Of a DNA stretch of 64,000 bases, positions 36,101 to 49,200 are shown piece after piece. Source of the stretch: Corticium candelabrum (lineage: Eukaryota > Porifera > Homoscleromorpha > Homosclerophorida > Plakinidae). Position 1 is the first letter of the stretch, and every line of letters begins with the position of its first letter. The notes under the pieces were generated by a model. The model was not told the origin of the DNA and made no database searches. It worked only from the letters and a program-made list of their open reading frames with translations. Made by a program: the position numbers and the translations under genes. Location: the NCBI RefSeq assembly GCF_963422355.1, contig NC_085092.1, positions 1,682,501-1,746,500 of the forward strand. Direction: 5' to 3'.

Positions 36101-39100
36101 GGTATCTGCTGCAGTACTTATCTGCTGTATCAATTAATTAATTAATACGAATGATGTCACATGATACGAATTGATTTTGTACCAAATTCACCACAGGTGT
36201 CATTTTGGTGTTGACCTGAAAACATCCATTATGATTAGAACACAGTGAAACTGCCTGTAAACAGTGTATGCTCCTCAGCTTTCAGGACTACTACCACAAC
36301 ATGGATGCACTGTATGAAGATCCTAGAGTGGCTGTAGCATCAAAAGTAGTATGTATAGTCTCTTGTCAAGATGCCTGTGTGCTTGTGTGAGGTCCCTGTT
36401 ATTTCCTATACATGGAATTTCAATGTTTAATCAAAACTAGTTTTATCCGATTGTGGTAGTCTTTGGCAAGACAGATGTCTGGCCATGTGGAAAACCTTAT
36501 GGGCAGCACTGGTCATGCTATATCATGGCAGACAATAAGTTGCTGCAAGTTCATCGACAACAGAGCACTATGTTCTAGCCAGGATTTCTTGCCAACCGTC
36601 AATATGACGTCATTAAATGTAATGACGTCAAATAATGACGTCATCAAATGTTTGATGACATATTTGGTAATGACATCATAAAATTACTTTATCTGTTGCC
36701 TAGTTGTATTAGAGTCAGATGCATGTATATTTGTAGTAGTAGTAGTAGTAGTAATAACATACAACACTATAAGTGACAGATATACGCACGCAGCAAAACA
36801 AACAATTAAAAGTCAGTTACTACTTTACGTCATTACACTGTATGCTTAACTATTATCACAAGCTATAGTCACCACCTACTCATCTAGGTGGGCCTCACTT
36901 TCAATGAGTCCCAGCAGGTCCACTTTGATAGGTCTATACGTAGAGGATCTTGTTCCACGGATACACAGTATACTCGAGCGAAGTAGGGCAAAACTCAATC
37001 TACAGCGAATTAATTGCATAATTCTACTGTACTGCTCTCCTGACTTGGCTGCATGCAGACTTGCCACTCGCTTATAGAAGGTTGTTGCCTCTGGGCCTGT
37101 GCTTCCGTATGACGTAAACACTAATGGAGTGAAAGACCCATGCTCAACTTCCCGAATTCTCTCACCGTAAGCGCGTTTCTTCTCATTCTCGTGACTCACA
37201 TAGGCGGATTTGAGTGAAGAGTGTTTGCGGTTGGAAGCAGCGTTTGGGTAGAAAACCCTCACATCAAAAAATGCCCGTTCTCCATGCCTCCACACTCCTC
37301 TAGCAGAAATGTCGACCCTAGCGTTATCATCTGTGATGGCAGTGCGATGCGCAAACTGTTCTCCATCCAAGGGACGAAGTACAGGTTCGATTGTAACATC
37401 TGTAGAAACCTCCCTTAGAAGATCAGCTGTGATGTTCCGGATCTCGTTGTGCCTTAGCGTGGGAAAGCCGCCTTTCTGGCATATCATGACATGGTCGACG
37501 TTAAAACTGAGGCCGCATTCACATTTCGAGGGCAAATCTGATAAAGGCCAGCCATATCTTAAGCACAGAGCATCACGAAAATCGTTCTTGGCAAGATGGA
37601 AACCATGCTCTTCAATAGGCTGCACGGTAAGCCAGCTCGATACTCCCTTTTCGGATAGGACTTCCAAGCTCCCTTTTATTTGCGGTGATGCATTTGTTTG
37701 CAACTTCTCCAAGGTCTCATTGTGGAAAGCTTGTGTCTTGGCCTTGATCTCAGATTTTCTTCTTTTTGTTTCCAATGGAGACACTGTGATGGCGTTCTCT
37801 TGTTCGACAATAAGAGCAGCCAAAGGCGCAGTGATGTGCTCGGAAGCTGCAAATAGTGATTCAGCAGTCTTCGACGGATCAGAAATGTTCAACCCACCGA
37901 GATTGCAAGGTAATGACAAGAGGTCTCTCATGTCTGCACCGCACACTGGTTGACCAGTCAGTCTAGGCAAAAATCGTTGGTGGATGACTTCTTCTAACGG
38001 CTTGAGCATTTCAGATATAGATGGAACAGTTCTCAAGAGATAGGACCAGCGATGGGCCAAACCTTGAGTAAAAGCTGAGTATGCGACATGAGGATGAGTT
38101 ACAGCAATGGTTGATAGTTTTTCCACTTGACGAACCCACTCATTGACTTTACTGTCAACGTATTCACGAACAAACGAAGGGTGCCCTAAAGCAGCACCTA
38201 GATGTCGTTTACCTGATGTTGTGATTTGTACTGCCGTATCAGCAAATGCAGAGCGGGCATCTTCCAATTTGTTCTGCTTTACTATCAACCAAGTTTTAAC
38301 AGCGTTTGCGTGATATCCGAACTTGGGGCCGACTTTGACAATGTCATTCCACCACTGCCTCACACCTCTAATGCACCCTGCACCTGTTGCGTCATCAGCA
38401 TACCAGACTTGCTTGGTTTCACATTGAAGTTGAGTGATGAGCGGCAGGATGCCAATCGCGTACATGGACATCGCCAGCGGATCACCCTGTGTTGTTCCTT
38501 CAGCTGATCTGATTATCTCGCCTCCCACAACGAACATCAAAACCTCGTCCCTGTATGTATTTATGAGAACCGTTGCAATAGCCGGACACAAGATTCTAGC
38601 ATTGTGAAGCGCTGCCCGTCGATTTAGGCAATTAAAAGCATTCGAGGCATCAACCAGAAGAACGCACTCAGTCTCATCGTTGTCAAATATTGTGCGCATC
38701 GCATGAATAGCCGCTTCACATCCACCTTCTTGTCCAGCACACACTTGCAAAGGTCCAGCAGTATGGCAGACGTCGTCCTTGATAACTCTCATTATCGCCT
38801 TGGCAATAATCCTGCGGAAGGTCTCACCAATTCCGATTGGACGTAATCCAGGATTCTTGTCTAAAGGAATCAAACGGCATGCAACAAGAGCCTGGATAGC
38901 ACTTGGATCCACAAAATCACAACATATGCGTCGTGCTAGACCTGCTAGGGCGTTGCACAGCTCAGCTGACTGCTTCTGAAAAGAACAGCATAGACGTTTC
39001 CAAGCTGTGGAATCCACACCAGATGGTCCACCAGCGCCCTGGGTTCTCAGAGCAGCAGAGCGAATAGCTGATCCATCAATCTTGTCAAATATAACATGTG

Positions 39101-40246
39101 ATAAGTCATTAACGGGACCATTCAAGAAGATCTCGTCACATAACGGTTGCTGTTCAGGATGTTTGACTCGCAGCAAGTCTTTAACTGTACTACCATTGTT
39201 ATCAATCACCGCATCAAGAGACAAAACGCCACAGTTGGCATTGTCAGACACATATCGAAGGGCTGCGTTGACCTTACCTTGAATGACAAGACGACTAAAA
39301 ACCCTAGCCACCTGGACATCCGGGATACTACGGAGGCTGTGATTTAGTCGACATTGCAAGGTACGGCCCTCTCTTACCAGATCGTCAAACCTTCCCATCT
39401 TCCACAATTCCAAACGTCTCTGAACACATTGGATGTGATCTCGAGATTTGGATTTTGCATGGGGCTTCTGAAGGACCACAACTTGAAAAACTACCAGAGC
39501 TTTCATAGCAATACCCTCCAGTGACGTTGCATTTGCAAACGACTCTACTAGACGTGTCATTTCTGCAACAAACTCCTTACCCACTTTCCCGGATGGAAGT
39601 AGGAACAGGTTTTTCTTCCAGAATACGACTTCTTTGTAGATGGAATCTAATTCTTTCTCAACTTCCATGCCATTCACGTCACCCCAAGTAAAACTTGGAG
39701 CACTACGTGGTTTGTAGGCAGGCAGTTGACCGGTAAGTTTGTTCACATTACCATTACCTGTTTCAGACTCATGAAAACGACTACTGGCCTTGTCGAAAGT
39801 CACGTGATTCTGTCTGGATGGCCCGGATGATTTCGAATTTTGAATTTGAATGAGCGTAATGTCTGCATTTACAATACCATTTCCTCGGTGATCTTCTTCG
39901 TTACTCTGCACAAAACTGGACTCCGAAATAATGTTTGAAGAAACGTCAACTGCTGGTGACGTGTTCATACAACGCTGATGGTTCATCGGATTGCAATTAG
40001 AGCAACGTTCCTTCCTGCGAGCACAGGAACAGCTCTTACATCGACCGGTAGCATTGCACGAGCAGCACTTCATAATCCAGAGTTGTTCAAAATTCAAACC
40101 GTCGACCGTTGCAATGAAAAGTAGAGCAAACCGAACGTTCAGAAACCAAGAACCACTTGTTATGAAGCAGACTTGTCACTTTTATCTCCCGTTTATCTGG
40201 AATACCCCAGCAAAGATGGAAAACAAGGGAGACGGAACATGTCAGT

Positions 40247-40290
<44 letters not shown>

Positions 40291-43200
40291 CAGCAAAAGC
40301 ATCCACCAGTCATGCCCATACTACAAAAGCCACTACAACGGCACTCAACACAACACTATATCAATCCATTCAATTAAACAAACCCACTTAAGTCAACGTC
40401 ACAATCTACTTAGTGAGGCAAGCCTCACTGTTGATTAAATTCATGTCATGACATTTTAGAGGCCTGTGCTTGGCTGACCTACTTCCGCGAATGCACTAAA
40501 CAGAAGATCTTATTAGAGAAAAGCTGATCCGACATCTCAGAAGTTCCATCACTGAACTATATTTCTTTTCAGTTTTGTTGGCAATTAAACTGGCAAGATG
40601 TTTGTAGAAGGTGGAAGTTTCAGAGCCCATGCCACCGGTAGAGGAAAAAACCAACGGAGTGAAGCTGGCATGGAACCACTTCCAGTACTTGATGTGCATA
40701 TTCACGTTTTTTTCCACATTCATGGATGTTGAATGCTGATCTCAAAGAGCCTTGACTATTGGAGCGCACGTTTGGGTAAAATACCCTTACATCAAAAAAT
40801 GCACGGTCTCCTTTTGTCCAGACTCCTCTCGCTGAAAGATCAAGTCTAGCCTCGTCAGACATGTTTGCTGTTTTCTTCTGAAACTTTTCTCCAGTCAGAG
40901 GTTGTAACATCGGTTCTATCGCTACATCATGACACACTTCAGTCAAAAGATCGGCAGTTATATCTCTAATTTCACTGTGCCTTAGCGTCAGAAAGCCACC
41001 TTTAGAACATACCATTGCATGGTCAACGTTGAGAGCAGATCCACAGACACATTTGGAAGGTAGATTTGGTAACATCCAACCATAGCGCATGCATAAAGCA
41101 TCACGAAAATCTCCTTTGCTCAAATGAAAACCATGTTCTTCAACCGGTAAAACGGATAGCCAATTTGATGCACCTTTTTCAGAGGCAAGTTCAACGCATT
41201 GTTTCATAGATGCTGGGCAATTAGCTTCTATTTCTACTAAAGCTTGTTTCTGAGAAGCCCGTTTTTCAAATTTTGTGGCAGATTTTTCTTTCTGAACAGC
41301 TTCGACAGCCACATTGTAGCACTGTTCTTGTTGTATTATGAGAGCTGCTAATGGTGCTGTGATACGACAGGAAGACTTGAACTCAACATCGGACGTGTGA
41401 GTTGGATTAGTCAAGTTTAAACCTTCAAGTCGACAAGGTAGAGCCAACAAATCTCTCACGTCTTGGCTACAATGTAGTAGTAGTAGTAGTAGTAGTAGAA
41501 ACTTGTTGCTATAGAGGAAGCTTTTACATACAGTAGTAGTATTTTGAAAAAAGTAGTAGAGATTTTATTATTATTAGTAGTAGTAGTAGTAGTAGTTTAT
41601 TCAAGTAGTAGTAGTAGTAGTGTGTTAGCAGATGCCGTTTGATTGTTCAAATACACCAGTTCTCTCAGTAGTAGTAGTAGTAGTAGTAGTTGCATTACTT
41701 CGATCTGCAGTTATGTGTATCAGGGGGTGCAGATCCAAAACAAAGCGCCCAATCACTAACAACGGTATACTCTTGGCTTCTGCTGAGAGTGGTTTGTCTT
41801 ACTGTTAATTGAATATATCATGTCTCTGGGCATGCAGAATGTCGCTACCTAGTTGTTGTGTTTCCTTACAGTTGTAGTAATAAACTTTGTGGACACATTA
41901 GTGTATGTATATTTTATTCATAGTATATGTACGTAGTACTTTTATTCAAATATACTATGTCTCTCAGTAAAAAAAGGAGTAGTAGTAGTTGTAGTAGTTT
42001 TATTCAGCAAAAGCTTCCACCGGTCATATCGATACTACAAAAGCTACTACACTGGTACTCAATACAACACTATATCAATCCATTTAATTAGACAAACCTA
42101 CTTAAGTCAACGTTAGAATCTACTGAGTGAGGCAATTAGGTAGTAGTATGTTTGAATAAATTATAGTACGACACACCCCAACAAACCAAACACCAGCAAT
42201 GGTAGCCCCATTTCCAAAACATGAGAAAAACACCCAAGCACAACAAAACAAAAAAATAACGACAACACACCAACTATATTAACCATGGCCGCCACCTATT
42301 CATGTAGGTGTAGTAGTAGTAGTAGTAGTTACTAAACACTATGACATAAACCGCAACATTAACAAGAAAGCTGAGCACATAACAAAAGTTTGCTAATTTA
42401 ACTACTTATTACATAACAATAACTAACAGTTAATTGCTAAAACACTAAAATTAAAAACATTGTATACTCAGTGAGGTTGGCCTCACTGGTTATCAGCCTG
42501 ACAGTGTCTACGTCAATGGGATGGTAAGTACAAGATCTTGTGCCGTGAATGCACATAATTGCTGATCAGAGCAATGCAAAGCTAATGCGACATCGGATCA
42601 GTTGCATCACTGTACTATAATGTTCATTCGTCTTTGTCGTTAGTAGACTGGCAATTCTTTTATAGAATGTTGTTGCTTCAGGACCTGTACCACCTGTAGA
42701 TGTGAAGATGAGTGGGGTGAAGGAACCATGCTCAACTTCTTGTACTCTTTGACCATATTCCCACTTTTTTTCATTTTTATGTATTTCATAGCTTGATGTA
42801 AGAGAAGAGTGGTGGCGATAGGACTCAGCGTTCGGATAAAATACGCAGATATTGAAAAATGCTCTCTCTCCTCGCCTCCACACTCCTTGCAGAGATGTCT
42901 GCTCTAGCATAGTCACTGGTGTTAGCGGTGTGTTGATCAAAATGTTCTCCATCCAGTGGTCGAAGTAGTGGTTCAACTGCCACATCATGACATACTTCTT
43001 TCAGAAGATCAGCAGTTATGTTGCGGATTTCATTGTGCCTGAGTATAGGAAAGCCTCCTTTTTTGCAAATCATGGCATGATCAATGGTGAAATCAAGACC
43101 ACATTCACATCTCAAAGGCATATCAGTTAAAGGCCAACTGTATCTCAGGCATAATGCATCTCGAAAATCATTCTTTGATAAATAAAATCCATGTTCTTCA

Positions 43201-46200
43201 ATGGGATGCACAGTCAACTAGCTCGATGCTCCTTTTTCTGAAGCTAGTTCAATACATCTCTTTATTGGTGTTGATCCACTTGTTTGTAACGTTTTCATCA
43301 TTTCTTTCTGAGTAGCTTCTTTTCTTTTTTTCCTATAGTTACTAAACACTAGTACACTCAAACTCCCCTTATCCGGGCAGCTTGGGACCGGACACTGCCC
43401 ATAACTCAGAAACGGCCACATCTGGGAACACCCCCACATTTTGCTCAATATGTACACCTGTATGATTAACATTCAATTTTGCATCCCTACATGTAAGTGA
43501 ATGCACATACGTACATAATAGATGTACATGTACACTGTACACTGGTCTTTGTCTCGAGTGTCATCACAGACCTCTTTCGCTTCTGCGGGGCAGGCGTCTG
43601 CGTTGGTCTAGTCTCAGACATCTTCAGGTAAGTCTTACAAGCTGTAAATAAGAAACTAGCACCTAAGTATGGCTATCTGTCGACAAGAAACTGGACTAGT
43701 ACTGGACTTTTGATTACACGACCTTTGCCTCGACCTCGTGCACGTGGACCACGCGCAATACTCGTGATGCAATTGTGCAATACGGGGGTGCCCGATAGAC
43801 GGACGTGCCCGGATATGGGGCGTCCGGATAAGGGGAGTTTGAGTGTAGTAGTAGTAGTATATTGTTGTACCTAGATATCCTATGTTCCATAGATGAGACA
43901 AAATACAATAGACTTAAAACTACAATTTTAAAAAGAAGTGCGGTTTGCTAACTGTAACAAAATGTCAGAATACTCCATGTAAGTCTTGAAGTTACTGCAT
44001 CATTGGTAATAAAATTGCCACTCAGATCTTGTTGAAGAAACCTCATTGAACATAACCTTGTGAAACATAACACAGACAGACAGACAGATAATGCAGTAGA
44101 TTATTACAATGGCAAGTTGACTTAAAACTGGTATTATGAGCTGACCTAAAAGAGTAAGGGTGTACAAAACATGAGATTGAAGGTAAACAGTAATTAGTAG
44201 AACACCTGCTGCAACAACAGTCTCATTAGCACTTCTTGTGTGAAAGGTCAACAGGAATTCACCTCAAACATCAACAAGGGGACCATGCACTCCCTAAGAT
44301 TACCAGATGTCTGACATGAGAATATGTATTGTTCGAAATATGTAGCAACTCTGGGACCATCAAGACCACTAATGTCTTTAGATCTGTGATGCCACAGTAT
44401 GCATGCTAAGGCTTTCCAATTCTGTTCCCAACTGTCAATAAATGCTGTTTTCCCCACTCCAAACGTCCCTTCCCTCTCCCAACAGTCAAAATGACGGTAC
44501 TGACAGTACTGGCGAGAACACTGGAGCAGTTGCTATTGTTCGTCCTGGCTACCATAAAATGAAAATTAGTAAGACATGGAGTTTTCAAATTTGTCAACTC
44601 TTGTAATTCAGTCTTCTAGATGAAGAGCAATCGGGGCATGGCATTATGTGTTATTATTTTTAGGGTTTTATACAGAAATTTCAGATTGGTGGGGACTTTT
44701 TAAAAATTGTATGACAACACCCACTCTTTGTATTGATATTAATACATAATGTAGGAAAAGATGCTAAATGATACAAGTTCTGAGCTAAGGAGAGCTAGCA
44801 TGTGGTGAAAGTGAAATACGAAATCTTTGAGATCTTTCAGATATTTAAGGTCAACCATGCAACATCCAATTTCATGAAAGTGTTTACACATATCCTTCAC
44901 TAATTGATGCTGAATGGAATGAAATCCTTCAAAAGTATCTTACAGAAACGTGATGATATGGTAAATGACTTGAAGTGTCAAGTCAGGCAAGAGGATGCAG
45001 GCAGAAAATGAATATACAGCAATAAAAAAGTCAATGGAGAAACAAGCAATGCGCGTCAGAGACATTCATCCTGCAGAAAACTTGAAAGATTTTAATTTGC
45101 AGAGACAGAAGCTGAATAAGTGGCAGTACAGTTAAACTTCTCTTACCTAATCGAAATTATTGCAAGCAAAATTTGTATGTATAAAGGTGCGGGGTCACGG
45201 TCGGACATGCGCACTGCATCCCTTTGAAAATGGTGCATTGTTTCAAACACTCAGTAATCACGAAGACTAGTTTGCACTGAAGGCAACACTGACTGAAGTC
45301 TCTCTATAGCCTCAACAATGCCAACGATCAAGACATTGCAGTATGAGGTTACGTTAGACCGTGACTCTTATAGCTAACTTCTAGGCTTTCTAGATGTAGT
45401 TCTTGGAGTTTTTCTTCTAAAACCTCAAACTGAGGTTGCTACACTGCAGTTTCAGTAAAATTTGACAAGCACCCTCGCACTTGAAACCGGATTGGAGTTC
45501 CTTACACTCTGCACGTGACCGGGAAGCACACATCACGTACCATATGTTGCATCCGCCGTAGTCACGTCTTTCTCTCAGAGCACCAAGAATTTGTGTTGCG
45601 TAGAGCTTACACTGCTGCCGTGCCCGTCAATTGACACCTATATAGCCGGTTTTACAGTAGTTTCATCTATTGACCTTTGCGCATGCGCAACATACGGACA
45701 GCATTTGAAGGGCTTACTGGATACCAAAACTGATTTTCTGGCTAGGACACTTGAACATTTGTTAAGTACAATAGCTACGACACAAAGGCTACCTCATTTG
45801 AGATCAGCTCAAGTGAGCATGTCCGACTATGACCCTGCACCTTAATTAAGGAAGCTTTGCTTCTGTTTGCTCGGGCAAATAGAGCAGGATGCACCTTTAA
45901 TTATCACAAATTCCTGTGTGGTTGATTTTCATATTCTGTGTTTCCCATATACCTGAATTTTTTAGAGTCCGGATATAGTCAAAAATATCTTGTTCCTATC
46001 CCCAGTAAGAAGCAACTTGCTCCGTTTATAGTGTTGGAGGTCACAAACGGGCATTTGAAAGTTGGTGAAGATTCAATGTGCCGTTCTAGAGAAATTCGAG
46101 TGCAAGTGTCGGCAAGAAATCGTACTATCTCAAGAGAACTCTGGAAGACATAACAATCTTTGAGCAACAACAGTATCCTTGCTAATACGCGTTTGTGTAC

Positions 46201-49200
46201 TTCGAAAGGGGTGCCTTTGAATTGTCAACTTGTACAACTGAAACGTGCGCTTGCGTTGTTGTGTGGAACGCTGTCTTCGTGTATGGTTTGTGGCGATTGG
46301 CGATTGGCCTAGCAGTTTTGGCATGATTGATGTTATGGACAGATAGACAGATCAGTCTTATCTACTATATATATAATACATATTAGTAACTCAAGGTCAT
46401 AAAGACAAGAGTTTGGAATTGCCTGACAGAGGGAAACTTGAAGTATTTCACGAGAATAGCAATCGAAGGTCCCAAAGTAGCAAATTTTGACAACAGTAGG
46501 GTAAATGACGTTATTGATGTGTTTGCTACTAAAGCCAGAAAACTGGAAATTGTAAACAGAGGTTATGTGTAGTCTAGCCGAGGACATGACTAAGCAGGGA
46601 CATTGTGTACTCATCTCTATCTGGCTCTAGCAGGACATATATTGCAGTACTATTGCTATCGGCATTCCTAGTGACAAAATTGGATCTTGATTGATTCAAA
46701 CCTTGGGAATTTGCTAGCAAAAGGATGTCTGTATAGATCTCTGACTTTTCAGTCCTTGACAATGGGGTCATGCTCCACCTCTTTTAGAAAGACGCTGGAG
46801 GTAAATGCTGGCGATTGTTGGAAATAGAGTCAGTGTCACGATCTAGAACATGTGACTCAGTAAGCTCATCCATTATTCGACGACTACTTTTTATCGACTT
46901 CTAGTTTGTCAAGCACTATTGTCGACTCGGCAGTGGATGTAGCAGAGAGCATTCTTCTATAGCTCTGCGGATGCTAGCCTTTGTAGCTCCAGATGCATGT
47001 GGCTGCATTTTCAGTAGCTGGCAGTGTGGAATAAGTACAGTAAAGCACCACTTATCTGAACAGGTTGGATCAGATTGTGTTTGAATAGGTAAGTTATGTG
47101 TTCCGACGGCTGTATGAAGCACTAGTATTACAAGTGGTTATTATGACATGCATAGCATACTGATACCCGTAATTTTACAATTTTCAATACTTAGAAGTTG
47201 CTGCCATTATCAGTCTGATTTATGAAATGAATTGACTGATTTTTGTGGCCACTGGTGGTCATGAGCTGTTGCGATAACTTGTGTTTGGATAAGTGGTGCA
47301 CCATTGTAATTTCTGTATATGCACCTACTGCTAGTATTAGCATCCCCTGAGGCCTGCCAACTGTGACTAACAATGCATAATGAACTCATGGTTAGTTGTT
47401 AATGGCAGTTTGCGTATTACCCAATTGACCTTGTCTAAGATTATGTAATAAGTACAGTAATTACGTATGGTCAACTCTTTTGAGACGCTATGTAGCTGTG
47501 ACTGCTTTGCCGTTCACGTGTCTAAGGATGATGGTGGTACTGATAGGTGGGTATGCCAGTGTTGTCAAACAGTAGTGTGTGATAGGACACACTAACACAA
47601 ATTCATCTTCATTTGTGCTAGCAATTACATGCCAAGAGTTAGACTAGTGCTTGTCGACAACTATGTGTAGGTTGTTTCTCTTGCTAAGTCATCAAAAAAG
47701 GAAAGAAAGAAAACAAGCTGACTATGTTAGGCAAAACGTGATCACCACTTGGTATGTTGACAATAAGTAAATGTAGTCGGCCTTCTGCCCAATGCTCAAT
47801 CGTTTTGTCTCACAGAGTATTAAAGGAACACTCCGGAGAACTGCCCAGCTTTAGTGTGCAGCGTAGTGCGCAACCGAAATAGCAAGGTCCATTGATTGAG
47901 GGCATTCGCGAAAATGTTCCTACATACAGATGAATGCCCTCTAAGCTGTTAGAAGACGACAGCGTCCATTTCCTTCAACGCCAACGAATCTCACAAACAC
48001 CGATTACTCTCAAATGTTGCCGGATGGAAATAGATCGCACAAAAAGGTGGTCAGTCTCTAGACGGTCTGAAGGTAGCATGACGGTTTCCACCGTGCTTGG
48101 AGCGACGAAAACAACAGAAAGACCATTTCCAGGAATGCGATTACGTCAGTAAGGCTCATGTGATCTGATAGCGTGCAAAAAATCACTCCACTTGGCGGAC
48201 GAAATTCTTTAACGGCCTCGTCAGTTTTTAAGTTATGAAATTTTCTTAACGTACATCTGTCTGGTTTTCTCTGAGATAGCGCCCAGATACCCAACTTGGT
48301 TAGTATGGATTTCCCATTAGCGAGCGAAGGTGGAGCCAGCAGCCTATCGCATATCTCCGGAATGCTCATCTAACTTAACTTTATATTTTAGAGTAGTTGA
48401 ACAACATCCATTGGACTTACCTCCAACATTGATTTAAGACTTATGTAATGTTCCTAGAGTAAGTCTTGAACAGTTTACGATGACTACTATTCTCCAGACA
48501 TGGACTACATCTATCGCTAATTTTATAGGCACACTCAACAGAATCTGTAGCGTAATCAACTATGTACAGTTAGTTGCTTTGACTGGTGGTAAGGTGTAAC
48601 CTATTTCTCAAACTGCACGGAATATAGTCAATTGCTAAGCAATTAATGGTATTGGTAATGCAGCTTGGGTAGGTAAGAGTAGTCACCATTAAGGAGTGGT
48701 AAGTAAATATGCAACATTCTAAATGCACATTTTTTTACTTATGTATGTACTTGAGGGCTTTGTTCACATTGTAGAGCCTTGTTTGAAGTTGAGGATTGTC
48801 TGTATAGTATAGCAACTAAATGCGGGCCATTTGTAACTTTTGAATGTTGTAAACATACACAATGGAGCTTTTGTGGAAAGCATTAGCTTTTGCCAGCATT
48901 GCATCATATGTAACATTAATAATTGGAACATTCAGTTTATAGTTGTATAATGTGTAAGAAACCTCTTTGCTACTTGTTTGAACTCACTGCAATAGCCACT
49001 CATTCATTTAGAGGGCATTCAATATTGTTAGAAATTTATTATATGTACCTGCAGCTTTGACAGCTTTGCTGAGGTAGTTGATTGTCTTTATGCAAAGTTG
49101 TTTACTGGTTAGTTTTCTTATTGTTACAGGTTATTATGTTTGTAGTTGTCCTTATCTTATGGACTATAGTCTCTACTGAAAGTGGCATTTACTTTATCAC

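Noticed and set aside
36290..36345. Possible exon with [22 protein letters not shown] between CAG and GTAGTA
   Set aside because: Protein-like composition and plausible splice borders, but isolated, no homologous family recognised and no partner exon found.
41473..42000. Regularly spaced TAG arrays considered as a CRISPR-like array
   Set aside because: The repeats are trinucleotide tracts of unequal length with unequal spacers, in a eukaryotic intron.
46333..46384. Another Helitron terminus (GACAGATAGACAGATCAG and TATATATA)
   Set aside because: No hairpin or partner end found; left unassigned.
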